The position numbers and the translations under genes are program-made. From the NCBI GenBank assembly GCA_040387195.1, contig JAZKEF010000001.1, positions 248,001-312,000 of the forward strand: a DNA stretch of 64,000 nucleotides, in the 5' to 3' direction. Shown piece by piece: positions 1 through 8,132 of the stretch; positions within the stretch are counted from its first letter, which is position 1; every line of letters starts with the position of its first letter. Source of the DNA: UKL13-3 sp040387195 (GTDB lineage Bacteria > Bacteroidota > Bacteroidia > UKL13-3). A model generated the notes under the pieces. That model worked only from the letters and a program-made list of their open reading frames with translations. It made no database searches and was not told where the DNA came from.

Positions 1-290
1 AGGGAATTCCCGGAAAGGAGCGAAGCTTTAAAAATTGCTAAATTTTCGGAACTGCTTTGCTCATATGACTGAGGGGTAAATATGGCATACACACCAGCAA
101 ACGTTGGCAACTTCAGCTTTGCCTTGGGGTAAATAGCCAGCTGGTCGGCCAAAAAAGCTGCATCAAAGCCAAACTTTCCGGTGTATTTAAGCGTAAATTG
201 TACACTATCGTATTCACCTGATTCGTTCATGAATGACTCAAGATCAAAACCGATGAATGTATCCGGAATATTTTTATACCTTTGTAACAC
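1..290 (-). CDS. Class I SAM-dependent methyltransferase, THUMP-like (N-terminal fragment)
   Basis: The gene starts here and runs off the left edge, so only about 96 N-terminal residues are visible. The reading frame contains KLPTF followed by EQSSSENLAIFKASLLSG. This matches the conserved N-terminal stretch of the Bacteroidota THUMP-like methyltransferases, which read roughly KlPsW...YPp.lsmEQcSSe.tA.yKa.L..G just before the SAM-binding domain. The SAM motif itself lies outside the window. The first in-frame ATG is at 230. An upstream GTG at 290 is preferred because family members carry roughly 10-20 residues before the position of that ATG; an in-frame stop lies just beyond. The start is therefore uncertain. 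It is divergent from the small lipoprotein at 308. Family assignment is by motif memory only. Confidence 0.6.
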   Translation of the reverse strand, partial: MLQRYKNIPDTFIGFDLESFMNESGEYDSVQFTLKYTGKFGFDAAFLADQLAIYPKAKLKLPTFAGVYAIFTPQSYEQSSSENLAIFKASLLSGNS

Positions 291-307
291 AAATAATTGT
301 CTTTAGA

Positions 308-424
308 ATGAAAAAATCTGCTTTATTGATGCTGTGTGCGCTTTCTTTGCTGCTGTTGGGTTCATGTAAAAGCACTTGTCCCAAGTTTTCAATTGGGTCT
401 GTCATCAGCTCAACACTTCGTTAA
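308..424 (+). CDS. Very small predicted lipoprotein (38 aa)
   Basis: An ATG opens a 38-codon frame with two lysines, a Leu-rich hydrophobic stretch and a lipobox-like LLLGSC, so Lgt/LspA would leave a mature peptide of about 19 residues. A Bacteroidota -7 box, TACCTTTG, lies at 277-284, 24 nt upstream; no -33 TTG is seen at 19-nt spacing. The stop is 3 nt from the end of the convergent osmC-like gene. I recognise no family. It could be a real microlipoprotein or the remnant of a longer lipoprotein gene. The signal-peptide logic is visible; expression is inferred. Confidence 0.45.
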   Translation: MKKSALLMLCALSLLLLGSCKSTCPKFSIGSVISSTLR

Positions 425-427
425 CCC

Positions 428-835
428 TTATTTAAACGAGAACTCAACACGTTGCTCCAGATCGGGATGAAGACTAAGGGCAACGGGACAACTATGCCCT
501 ATTTGGATCATCCGTTCTTTCTGAGCGGTGGTAAGCTTTCCTTCCGATACCTCAATGTCAATCTCAATCGCTGCAATCCTCCGTGGATTTGACGCCATAA
601 TTTTCCTTGCTTTCAGTCGGGTACCTTCAAAGGGAATACCTTCATCCTTCATCAAAATTCCAATGGTGGTCATGATACAACTCGCAAGTGCCACCGCAAC
701 CATATCTGTTGGTGAAAAACTTTGGGCTTTTCCCTGGTTATCCAATGGGGCATCGGTAAACAGGGTTGTGCCCGAATATACATGTGTGGCGAGGGTTCTC
801 AGTTCTCCCTGGTAAACAAGTTCGGCAGTATTCAT
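428..835 (-). CDS. OsmC/Ohr family protein
   Basis: 135 residues, full length for a short OsmC-fold protein. The two family cysteines are visible: one in ALASCIMTTIG (about residue 53) and one in IGHSCPVALSLHPD (about residue 115). In OsmC and Ohr these form the thiol pair that reduces organic hydroperoxides; many Bacteroidota paralogues resemble YhfA and have no proven substrate. It is cytosolic, with no signal peptide. It faces the small lipoprotein tail to tail and is divergent from the 952-1704 gene. The exact subfamily (OsmC, Ohr or YhfA-like) cannot be settled by eye. Confidence 0.85.
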   Translation of the reverse strand: MNTAELVYQGELRTLATHVYSGTTLFTDAPLDNQGKAQSFSPTDMVAVALASCIMTTIGILMKDEGIPFEGTRLKARKIMASNPRRIAAIEIDIEVSEGKLTTAQKERMIQIGHSCPVALSLHPDLEQRVEFSFK

Positions 836-951
836 GTGCAGTTGGTTTTAGGTGAATGTAAAAGTCGTTTTTAGCAAAAATTAATCATGCCTCATTGCAT
901 AATTTCCATTACTTTTGAATGTCAAATGTAATCAAAAAGCCAAACGAAGGA

Positions 952-1704
952 ATGGTAAAAGCGTCAACATTTTTATGTGTATTGTTCAGCCTGATTACGC
1001 TGCAGGCTTTGGCGCAAAATGAGGCCATTACCGAGGCGCAACTCATGTACCGCAAACGCATCCAACTGGGCATGAACCTTAACAGCAGCGGACTGGGAGG
1101 TATCAACTTTAAGTACGGCTGGCAAAAAACCGGCACCAGAAAAAACATGCTCGATATTGAATTTTCACGGATCCGGCATCCAAAGGAAACCCGTATATAC
1201 AGTGGTCAATCGGAAACCCCCAATCAATACACCCTTGGCAGGCTTAACATGTTGTTTTCCTTACGTACCGGCTACGGACAAACCATTTTTATCACCGAAC
1301 GTCCTTACAAAAACGCCATTCAGCTTAATTTTAACTACACATTAGGATTGAGCACTGCTATTCTCAAACCCATTTACCTCGATATTATTTACAACAACCC
1401 CGATACCTACGGAAGATACGTGGTGCCTGAGCGTTATGATCCGGTGAAACATGAAAATACCAGTTTCATTTATGGAAATGCATCCTTCTTTCAAGGCATC
1501 AGCAATACAGCGTTTCAGTTTGGTGCTTATGGCAAGGCCAGCTTATCCATTGAGTGGGGCGAATTTCCCGATGAATTTCATACCGTAGAAGCGGGAATGG
1601 CTTTGGATGTGTTTCCCAACCCGTTGCCATTGATGGCCTACCAACCCAAAACATTTTACCTCGTTAATTTATTTATAGGATACCAATTCGGTTGGAACAA
1701 GTGA
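952..1704 (+). CDS. Hypothetical outer-membrane or periplasmic protein
   Basis: The longest frame begins at 919, but ATG 952 directly precedes a clear signal peptide (MVKASTFLCVLFSLITLQA, then LAQ). A -7 box TACTTTTG at 910-917 would place the transcript start after 919, so 952 is chosen (250 aa). The mature part alternates polar and aromatic residues (for example FKYGWQ, LNFNYTLGLS, FGAYGKASLSIEWG) and ends in LVNLFIGYQFGWNK. That is a typical outer-membrane beta-barrel ending with alternating hydrophobics. No named family is recognised. The stop is 1 nt before lipA, suggesting co-transcription. Confidence 0.7.
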   Translation: MVKASTFLCVLFSLITLQALAQNEAITEAQLMYRKRIQLGMNLNSSGLGGINFKYGWQKTGTRKNMLDIEFSRIRHPKETRIYSGQSETPNQYTLGRLNMLFSLRTGYGQTIFITERPYKNAIQLNFNYTLGLSTAILKPIYLDIIYNNPDTYGRYVVPERYDPVKHENTSFIYGNASFFQGISNTAFQFGAYGKASLSIEWGEFPDEFHTVEAGMALDVFPNPLPLMAYQPKTFYLVNLFIGYQFGWNK

Positions 1705-1705
1705 T

Positions 1706-2572
1706 ATGATAGAACTACCTACCTTAACAGAACAGCGCGTTAAAAAGCCATCATGGCTCAAAGTAAAACTTCCTACAGGCGAAAACTACCGTAAGGTACG
1801 CAAGTTGGTTGACGAATATAAATTACACACCATTTGTGAAAGTGGCAATTGCCCGAATATGGGCGAATGCTGGGGCGAAGGAACTGCAACTTTTATGATT
1901 CTTGGCAATACCTGTACCCGTAGCTGTTCATTTTGTGCAGTAGCTACAGGTCGCAACAAGGATTACGACCGTGATGAGCCGATGCGTGTGGCCGAAGCCA
2001 TCCGTTTGATGGGTGTAAAACACGCTGTGTTAACTTCGGTAAACCGTGATGAGTTGCCTGATAAAGGAGCAACGGTGTGGGCTGATACCATTAGGTTGGT
2101 AAAGGAACTTAATCCGAACACCACCATGGAAACACTGATCCCCGACTTTATGAGTAAATGGGATCTATTGTATCAGGTAATTGATGAAAAACCGGAAGTT
2201 GTTTCGCATAACATGGAAACGGTAAAGCGCCTGTACCGTAAGGTGAGACCGCAGGCCAAATACGAACGCAGTTTGGAACAAACACTCAAAACCAAAGAAC
2301 GTGGCCGCAGAACTAAATCCGGTATCATGCTCGGATTGGGTGAAACAGAAGCTGAGGTATTGGAAATTATGGATGATTTGGTAGCACATGGATGTGATGT
2401 TTTAACTCTGGGACAATATTTACAACCAACCAAAATGCACCTTGCCGTTGAGGAATTTATCACTCCCGAGCAATTTGACTATTACAAGGTTGCAGGTATG
2501 GAGAAAGGATTCAAATATGTTGAGTCGGGTGCCTTGGTTCGCTCATCCTACCACGCAGAACGCCATATTTAA
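1706..2572 (+). CDS. lipA: Lipoyl synthase
   Basis: 288 residues, standard length. LipA is a radical-SAM enzyme that inserts two sulfurs into octanoyl groups on E2 and H proteins. Both iron-sulfur motifs are visible: the auxiliary cluster CESGNCPNMGEC (about residues 43-54) and the radical-SAM triad CTRSCSFC (about 69-76). Other family signatures are GLGETEAEV and the C-terminal SGALVRSSYHAE, which carries the RSSYHA motif that supplies the serine ligand. It begins 1 nt after the upstream envelope gene and ends 4 nt before the SdpI-like gene, so the three probably share a transcript. Confidence 0.97.
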   Translation: MIELPTLTEQRVKKPSWLKVKLPTGENYRKVRKLVDEYKLHTICESGNCPNMGECWGEGTATFMILGNTCTRSCSFCAVATGRNKDYDRDEPMRVAEAIRLMGVKHAVLTSVNRDELPDKGATVWADTIRLVKELNPNTTMETLIPDFMSKWDLLYQVIDEKPEVVSHNMETVKRLYRKVRPQAKYERSLEQTLKTKERGRRTKSGIMLGLGETEAEVLEIMDDLVAHGCDVLTLGQYLQPTKMHLAVEEFITPEQFDYYKVAGMEKGFKYVESGALVRSSYHAERHI

Positions 2573-2576
2573 CCAC

Positions 2577-2909
2577 ATGTTTTCATCACTCTTGTTATTG
2601 ATTATTGGCGTAATATCCAAACGGTTTCCGCCAAAGAAAATAAACTCCTTTTACGGTTACCGCACCGCGGCCAGTAAAAAAAACAACAAAACATGGAAGT
2701 TTGCCAATAACTATTCTGCCATGTGGATGGTGCGCTTTGCACTCCTTCTTTGTTTGATATCGCTTGTTGTTTGGGGCTTTACAAAATCATTTGTCATTAC
2801 CGAAGGAGTGATGGCTCCGTTGCTGTTGATTGCACTTGCTGCCACCATCATCCGCACAGAAATGGCACTTGTAAAATACGCTGACCAAATTGAAAGCGGA
2901 CACGCATAA
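2577..2909 (+). CDS. SdpI family membrane protein
   Basis: A longer frame begins inside lipA, but ATG 2577, 4 nt after the lipA stop, gives a sensible 110-residue membrane protein. Two hydrophobic segments bracket the region (SSLLLLIIGVI near the start; LLLCLISLVVWGF and APLLLIALAATII later). In between is the SdpI/YhfL-type motif FYGYRTAASKKNNKTW ... NNYSA, a conserved SdpI-family signature: a small asparagine- and tryptophan-containing loop after the first helix. SdpI is the immunity protein to the SDP toxin in Bacillus; most homologues have no assigned role. Function here is unassigned. Confidence 0.75.
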   Translation: MFSSLLLLIIGVISKRFPPKKINSFYGYRTAASKKNNKTWKFANNYSAMWMVRFALLLCLISLVVWGFTKSFVITEGVMAPLLLIALAATIIRTEMALVKYADQIESGHA

Positions 2910-2966
2910 TCAATTGTTGCCATACACTACGGACTGCATTCTTGTTAACCCATTTTATAAGTATAC

Positions 2967-5006
2967 ATGGACTTCGAAATCACCTCTGAATACAAACCAA
3001 CCGGAGATCAACCATCCGCTATCCTATCGCTGACGGAAGGACTTGAGAGGGGCGACAGGGCTCAGGTATTGCTTGGCGTAACCGGTTCCGGAAAAACATT
3101 TACCGTTGCCAATGTTGTGGCTAATGTCAATAGGCCAACCCTGGTGATGAGTCATAACAAAACACTGGTTGCTCAATTGTACGGAGAGTTCAAACAGTTT
3201 TTTCCGAATAATGCAGTAGAGTATTTTGTGAGTTATTACGATTACTACCAACCCGAAGCATTTATTCCCTCCAGCGGAACCTTTATTGAAAAGGACCTTC
3301 AGATTAATGAGGAGATTGAAAAGATGCGTCTCAAAACCACCTCTTCCCTGTTATCGGGACGTAGGGATGTGTTGGTTGTGGCATCGGTGAGTTGCATATA
3401 TGGTGCGGGTAATCCGATGGATTATGAAAGCAGTATCATCCGGTTGCATAAGGGACAAAAAATTCAGCGCAACACCGTTCTCTATGCATTGGTGGATTCA
3501 TTATACTCAAGAACCACGGCTGATTTTCAGCGTGGAAATTTTAGGGTAAAGGGAGATGTACTGGATGTGTTTCCTGCATATGCCGATTTTGCTTTCCGGA
3601 TTTCATTTTTCGGGAATGAGATTGATGACATTATGATCATTGACCCGGTGAGTGGCCGTAAGCAGGAGACGGTAACGGATATCGCCATTTTCCCTGCCAA
3701 TATTTATGTAACACCTAAGGAACGCCTGAATGCTGCCATGCATGATATTCAGGATGATTTGGTGGCACAAATTGATTATTTTAAATCCATTGGCAAACAT
3801 ATTGAAGCCAAACGACTCGAGGAGCGCACCAATTTTGACTTGGAAATGATGCGTGAACTGGGTTATTGCAGCGGTATTGAAAACTACAGCCGGTATATGG
3901 ACCGCAGAAAAGCAGGCGACCGTCCTTTTTGTTTGCTGGATTATTTCCCCAAAGACTTTTTGCTGGTGGTGGATGAAAGCCATGTGACCATGCCACAGGT
4001 AAGGGCCATGTACGGAGGTGACCGCAGCCGTAAGGAAAACCTGGTGGAATACGGATTCCGGTTACCATCCGCCATGGACAACCGTCCGCTAAAGTTCAAC
4101 GAGTTTGAACAGATGGTGCAACAAACCATATACGTAAGTGCAACACCTGCCGATTATGAAGTACGCGAGGCAGAAGGTATTGTGGTGGAACAATTGATTC
4201 GCCCGACCGGATTGCTGGATCCAATTATTGAGATTCGCCCTTGCGTAAACCAGGTGGATGATTTGATGGATGTAATTGATGAACGCGTAAAAATGGGCGA
4301 CCGCGTATTGGTGACCACCCTCACCAAACGGATGGCCGAAGAACTTGCCAAATATTTAACGCGGTTAAATATCAAATGCCAATACATCCACAGTGAAGTA
4401 AAAACACTGGACCGTGTGGAAATTCTGCGCGACCTTCGTTTGGGAAAAATAGATGTACTGATAGGTGTGAACTTATTGCGTGAAGGATTGGATTTACCCG
4501 AAGTCTCGCTGGTGGCCATTATGGATGCCGACAAGGAAGGCTTTTTACGCAGCCAGACCTCCCTTACCCAAACCATTGGACGAGCGGCACGTAACGAACG
4601 AGGCCGCGTAATCATGTATGCAGATAAGGTTACCGAAAGCATGCGCAAAACGATTGAGGACAACGAGAAAAAACGCGCCAAACAAGTAGCTTATAATACC
4701 GAACATGGCATCACACCAACAACTGTATTAAAGAGTAAATCCGAAATTTTGAAACAAACCAGTGTTGCCGATGCCAAAACCGGTAGTGAAGAGGCACACT
4801 ATTATGTAGAGCCGGAAGAAGTAAGCATTGCAGCCGATCCGATTGTTCAATATATGAGCAAACCCCAATTGCAAAAGGCCATTGACGAAACCCAAAAACG
4901 AATGCAGAAAGCATCCAAAGACCTGGACTTTATGGAAGCCGCACGTTTAAGGGATGAACTCTTCGCCCTCCAGAAGAAAATGGATGAACTGGGCGTGGTG
5001 AAATAG
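2967..5006 (+). CDS. uvrB: UvrABC system protein B
   Basis: 679 residues, normal length. UvrB is the damage-verification helicase of nucleotide excision repair and is loaded by UvrA and cut-partnered by UvrC. Visible motifs: Walker A GVTGSGKT (about residue 40), the beta-hairpin region YFVSYYDYYQPEAF that clamps DNA, the DEAD-like VVDESH, helicase motif VSATPADYE, motif VI QTIGRAARN, and a C-terminal UVR domain (about 635-675) that binds UvrC. It starts about 60 nt after the SdpI-like gene. The start shown, MDFEITSEYKPTGDQP, is the canonical UvrB N-terminus. Confidence 0.98.
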   Translation: MDFEITSEYKPTGDQPSAILSLTEGLERGDRAQVLLGVTGSGKTFTVANVVANVNRPTLVMSHNKTLVAQLYGEFKQFFPNNAVEYFVSYYDYYQPEAFIPSSGTFIEKDLQINEEIEKMRLKTTSSLLSGRRDVLVVASVSCIYGAGNPMDYESSIIRLHKGQKIQRNTVLYALVDSLYSRTTADFQRGNFRVKGDVLDVFPAYADFAFRISFFGNEIDDIMIIDPVSGRKQETVTDIAIFPANIYVTPKERLNAAMHDIQDDLVAQIDYFKSIGKHIEAKRLEERTNFDLEMMRELGYCSGIENYSRYMDRRKAGDRPFCLLDYFPKDFLLVVDESHVTMPQVRAMYGGDRSRKENLVEYGFRLPSAMDNRPLKFNEFEQMVQQTIYVSATPADYEVREAEGIVVEQLIRPTGLLDPIIEIRPCVNQVDDLMDVIDERVKMGDRVLVTTLTKRMAEELAKYLTRLNIKCQYIHSEVKTLDRVEILRDLRLGKIDVLIGVNLLREGLDLPEVSLVAIMDADKEGFLRSQTSLTQTIGRAARNERGRVIMYADKVTESMRKTIEDNEKKRAKQVAYNTEHGITPTTVLKSKSEILKQTSVADAKTGSEEAHYYVEPEEVSIAADPIVQYMSKPQLQKAIDETQKRMQKASKDLDFMEAARLRDELFALQKKMDELGVVK

Positions 5007-5193
5007 ATGCCGGATGTGAGATATTCGATATCGGGATAGCCGTTGATTGAGCGGAGTCGAAACCAACCGTCTCAACCAACACTTTCATTCCAGGTTCCTG
5101 TTTTTCTAACCTATACTCTCTTTCCACCAACTTCTATCCTCCACTTCTCAAATCGCAATTCTCAACTCTCAAATTCTTCCGTATCTTCGAAAC

Positions 5194-6027
5194 ATGCAAG
5201 CAGGACCTATCGGAGTATTTGACTCAGGCTATGGAGGCCTCACCGTATTGAAAGAAATTACGGCAAAGCTTCCGCAATATGATTATGTATACCTTGGCGA
5301 TAATGCCCGTGCTCCATATGGAACACGTTCGTTTGATACCATCTATCACTATACCCTCGAATGTGTTCAGCATTTGTTCGACATGGGTTGTCCGCTTATT
5401 GTGCTGGCCTGCAATACCGCTTCGGCACGTGCTCTGCGTACCATACAGCAAAAGGACTTGCCACATATCGATCCCGAAAAAAGGGTATTGGGCATCATTC
5501 GACCTACTGCTGAAGTGGTTGGAAATTATACAAAAAACAACCATGTAGGCGTGGTTGGAACGAGCGGTACCATTGCATCCGAATCGTATGTTATTGAAAT
5601 TGAAAAAATGTTTCCGCAGGTAAAAGTGCACCAGGAAGCTTGTCCGATGTGGGTTCCTTTGGTTGAAAACAATGAGATGAACAATGCGGGTACAGACTTT
5701 TTTGTAAAGAAACACATCAACAACCTGCTCGCAAAATCAACAGCGATTGATACCATTTTGTTAGGGTGTACACATTATCCATTGTTGATGGATACCATTA
5801 CCAAACATACACCACCAAATATTCAGATTCTTTCACAAGGGAAAATTGTGGCTGATAGCTTAGCCGTATACTTAGAGCGGCATCCTGAACTGGAACAATA
5901 CCTCACCAAAGGAGGTTCCAGAAAATTTTACACCACCGATAATCCTGAAAGTTTTGATGAGCATGGAACATTGTTCTATGGAACTCCCGTGCAGTCGGAA
6001 CACCTGGAACTTAAAACAAGCATTTGA
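5194..6027 (+). CDS. murI: Glutamate racemase
   Basis: 277 residues. It makes D-glutamate for peptidoglycan. Both catalytic cysteines are present: ACNTASARAL (about residue 74) and LGCTHYPLL (about 190), with the N-terminal PIGVFDSGYGGL phosphate-binding signature. A TATCTTCG -7 box at 5182-5189 sits only 4 nt before the ATG, so transcription may begin at or very near the start codon (leaderless candidate). The 187-nt gap upstream is pyrimidine-rich and contains AATTCTCAA-type words and a short GGAGTCGAAA REP-like piece (5040-5058); no gene is seen there. Confidence 0.97.
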   Translation: MQAGPIGVFDSGYGGLTVLKEITAKLPQYDYVYLGDNARAPYGTRSFDTIYHYTLECVQHLFDMGCPLIVLACNTASARALRTIQQKDLPHIDPEKRVLGIIRPTAEVVGNYTKNNHVGVVGTSGTIASESYVIEIEKMFPQVKVHQEACPMWVPLVENNEMNNAGTDFFVKKHINNLLAKSTAIDTILLGCTHYPLLMDTITKHTPPNIQILSQGKIVADSLAVYLERHPELEQYLTKGGSRKFYTTDNPESFDEHGTLFYGTPVQSEHLELKTSI

Positions 6028-6139
6028 TGTGTGGTACAGGATGCCGGATACGGGATTCTAGAAACCTACACTTTCATCGAAATTCTCATTTCTTCCAACT
6101 TCCATCTTCCAATTGTCAAATCGTAACCCTCAAATGAGT

Positions 6140-6562
6140 TTACCCAATGGTAGCAATCACTTTCAGTTCAATGGCAATTGGTGTTGGCAGGCAGTTAATT
6201 TCAAGCGTGGTGCGACACGGAGGGTTTTCGGCAAAGTATTCGGCCCATAGTTTATTGTATGTAGGAAAGTCATCCTTCATATTGGTGAGAAATACCGTTA
6301 CATCCACAATCTGGTTCCAGTTGCTGCCACTATCCTCCAAAATAAGTTTCACATTATTAAACACACTGCGAACCTGTGTTTCGATATCATAGGAAGCTAT
6401 TGTACCATCTGCATCCAACTCAACACCGGGAATTTTTTTGGTTCCTTTTTCGCGCGGACCAACACCCGACAAAAACAATAAATTGCCTACACGTTTAGCG
6501 TGAGGATATAAACCAACAGGTTCCGGTGCTTTGCTTGAGTGAATCGATGTTTCGTTTGTCAT
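6140..6562 (-). CDS. RidA family protein (imine/enamine deaminase-like)
   Basis: 140 residues, single YjgF/RidA domain. RidA hydrolyses reactive 2-aminoacrylate and related enamines made by PLP enzymes. Visible: LLFLSGVGPR (the conserved SGq.g region), FNNVKLILEDSGSNWNQIVDVTVFL and the substrate-carboxylate arginine in PPCRTTLEINCLP. The family core usually ends EIe.iA; here it ends ELKVIATIG. The N-terminus is longer than E. coli RidA, so a Rid subgroup related to aminomuconate deaminases is possible. Transcribed away from lgt, with an 81-nt divergent gap. The 110-nt gap after murI is CT-rich and featureless. Confidence 0.88.
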   Translation of the reverse strand: MTNETSIHSSKAPEPVGLYPHAKRVGNLLFLSGVGPREKGTKKIPGVELDADGTIASYDIETQVRSVFNNVKLILEDSGSNWNQIVDVTVFLTNMKDDFPTYNKLWAEYFAENPPCRTTLEINCLPTPIAIELKVIATIG

Positions 6563-6583
6563 GTGTCTTCTGAATTACCTTCG
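6556..6583 (+). promoter_or_regulatory. Candidate promoter for lgt
   Basis: TTG at 6556-6558, a 17-nt spacer and TACCTTCG at 6576-6583 read toward lgt (ATG 6644). This is the Bacteroidota housekeeping-sigma layout with the TTCG variant of the -7 box. The -33 element overlaps the start of the divergent RidA gene. Predicted only. Confidence 0.4.
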
Positions 6584-6643
6584 CAAAAATGCATAATTCT
6601 GAATGAATTCAATGGGTAAACAATAAAATTTATATATTGCTGT

Positions 6644-7423
6644 ATGCATCCTATTTTATTCGACTTCGGAACCTTTCAGGTATACAGCTATGGCTTTTGC
6701 ATTATGCTGGGCGCACTGCTGGCTTATTTTTATGCCCTTAAACAGTCCGCACAAGTGGGCCTTACAAAGGATCATGTGTCGGAAATGACCTTATTGATCA
6801 TAGTGGCTTCGTATGTTGGCGGGAAAGTATTCCTGTGGTTCAGCGACTGGAATTTTTACATGAAACATCCGGGCAAAATGATTGAATTGAGTGGAAGTGG
6901 TTTTGTGTTTTACGGCTCATTCATTTTTTGCATCACGGCATTGTTTCTCTTCTTCCGGTTCAGAAAGGTGAAGCCCGCTCCTGCTTTTGATGTGTTGGCG
7001 GTGTGCACAGCCATTGTACACGGGTTTGGTAAAATCGGATGTTTTATGGCTGGTTGCTGTCACGGCAAAATATGCGCTCCTGCTATTGGTGTGGTGTATC
7101 ACAATCCGCTTAGTCAGGCTCACCCTTTGGATACGCCATTGTATCCTGTTCCGTTAATAGATGCGTTCATTATTTTCAGCGCTGCAGTTTTTTTAATCTG
7201 GTACAGCAAACGCAAAAAATTTGCAGGAGAGCTGATGTTGTGGTATGTTTTTATTTATGCAACGGGACGTTTTTTTACCGAATTCCTGAGAGGAGATGAC
7301 GATCGAGGATTTATTGGTCCGCTGAGCCAATCGCAATGGGTAAGTATCGGTTTGCTGATTGCTGCCGGGCTATTATATCAATTCCTCAAGAAGCATTCTG
7401 CCTCGCCCATGCATCGCAAATAA
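6644..7423 (+). CDS. lgt: Phosphatidylglycerol-prolipoprotein diacylglyceryl transferase
   Basis: 259 residues with about seven membrane segments. Lgt transfers diacylglycerol to the lipobox cysteine of prolipoproteins, the first maturation step for the many lipoproteins in this window. Visible: the Lgt signature region HGFGKIGCFMAGCCHG (about residues 127-142), an early arginine-poor N-terminus typical of Bacteroidota Lgt, and a conserved YATGRFFTEFLRGDD near the C-terminus, which carries the essential arginine and glutamate/aspartate residues. Its last 38 nt overlap the end of the convergent RNA methyltransferase gene. Confidence 0.95.
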   Translation: MHPILFDFGTFQVYSYGFCIMLGALLAYFYALKQSAQVGLTKDHVSEMTLLIIVASYVGGKVFLWFSDWNFYMKHPGKMIELSGSGFVFYGSFIFCITALFLFFRFRKVKPAPAFDVLAVCTAIVHGFGKIGCFMAGCCHGKICAPAIGVVYHNPLSQAHPLDTPLYPVPLIDAFIIFSAAVFLIWYSKRKKFAGELMLWYVFIYATGRFFTEFLRGDDDRGFIGPLSQSQWVSIGLLIAAGLLYQFLKKHSASPMHRK

Positions 7424-8132
7424 CTGCGGTTGCAATACCGGCATTCAGAGATTCAGCACCACCCTGCCTCGGAATGGTTATAGGGTTTGAAACATACTTC
7501 AGTAAACCCTGATCAATACCCGAACCTTCATTGCCTATCATCAATAATCCCTTGGAAGGAATAGTTGTACGGTATAAGTTTTCACCATTCATTACCGCAC
7601 CGAATACCGGAAGTTTGTTCTCCGCCAACATCGTTTCAAGCGAGGTGTAGACAATGTTTACCCGTAAAAAAGATCCCATGGTTGCCTGTATTACTTTGGG
7701 ATTAAACACATCCGCACTATCCGTTGAACACACAATATGTTTGATGCCATACCAGTCGGCAATGCGAATGATGGTGCCTAAGTTCCCCGGATCCTGAAGC
7801 GTATCGAGTACAATGGAAAACTGGGATTGCAGCTCATTTACCGAAAACTCTTGCTGCGGAAGATGAGCAAGTGCAAGTACCTGTTGGGGCGTTTGCAAAA
7901 AACTGATTTGTTTAAGTTGCTGCTCAGTTACTTCCACTTTATCAACATCCGAAAACAATTTTTCGTTGGCATCAAGCCAATTGCGGGTTGCAAATAGGCT
8001 TTTAACGGTTATTTTTGAGGCTGGCAACTCCGCAACGATCTTGGCCCCTTCAATAACAAAGAGGCCCGATTCTTGCCTGTTCCGCTTATCCTTTAATGAT
8101 TGAATCAGTTTGGCTGTAGCCTTAGTTAACAT
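7386..8132 (-). CDS. TrmH/SpoU family RNA methyltransferase
   Basis: 248 residues from ATG 8132; the longer frame to 8213 lies entirely inside the opposite-strand gene and is rejected. SpoU enzymes 2'-O-methylate rRNA or tRNA riboses with SAM through a trefoil knot. Visible: N-terminal substrate-binding domain (KLIQSLKDKRNRQESGLFVIEG), motif 1 LDTLQDPGNLGTIIRIADW, motif 2 LLMIGNEGSGI and motif 3 ITIPRQGGAESLNAGIATAV. The gene overlaps lgt by 38 nt at its 3' end and the BamA-like gene by about 23 nt at its 5' end. The pairing with a BamA/TamA lipoprotein is common in Bacteroidota. Confidence 0.93.
   Translation of the reverse strand: MLTKATAKLIQSLKDKRNRQESGLFVIEGAKIVAELPASKITVKSLFATRNWLDANEKLFSDVDKVEVTEQQLKQISFLQTPQQVLALAHLPQQEFSVNELQSQFSIVLDTLQDPGNLGTIIRIADWYGIKHIVCSTDSADVFNPKVIQATMGSFLRVNIVYTSLETMLAENKLPVFGAVMNGENLYRTTIPSKGLLMIGNEGSGIDQGLLKYVSNPITIPRQGGAESLNAGIATAVICDAWARQNAS

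Noticed and set aside
4154..4681. 175-aa minus-strand ORF inside uvrB
   Set aside because: Shadow of a well-supported gene, Ser/Arg-rich composition, no homology recognised.
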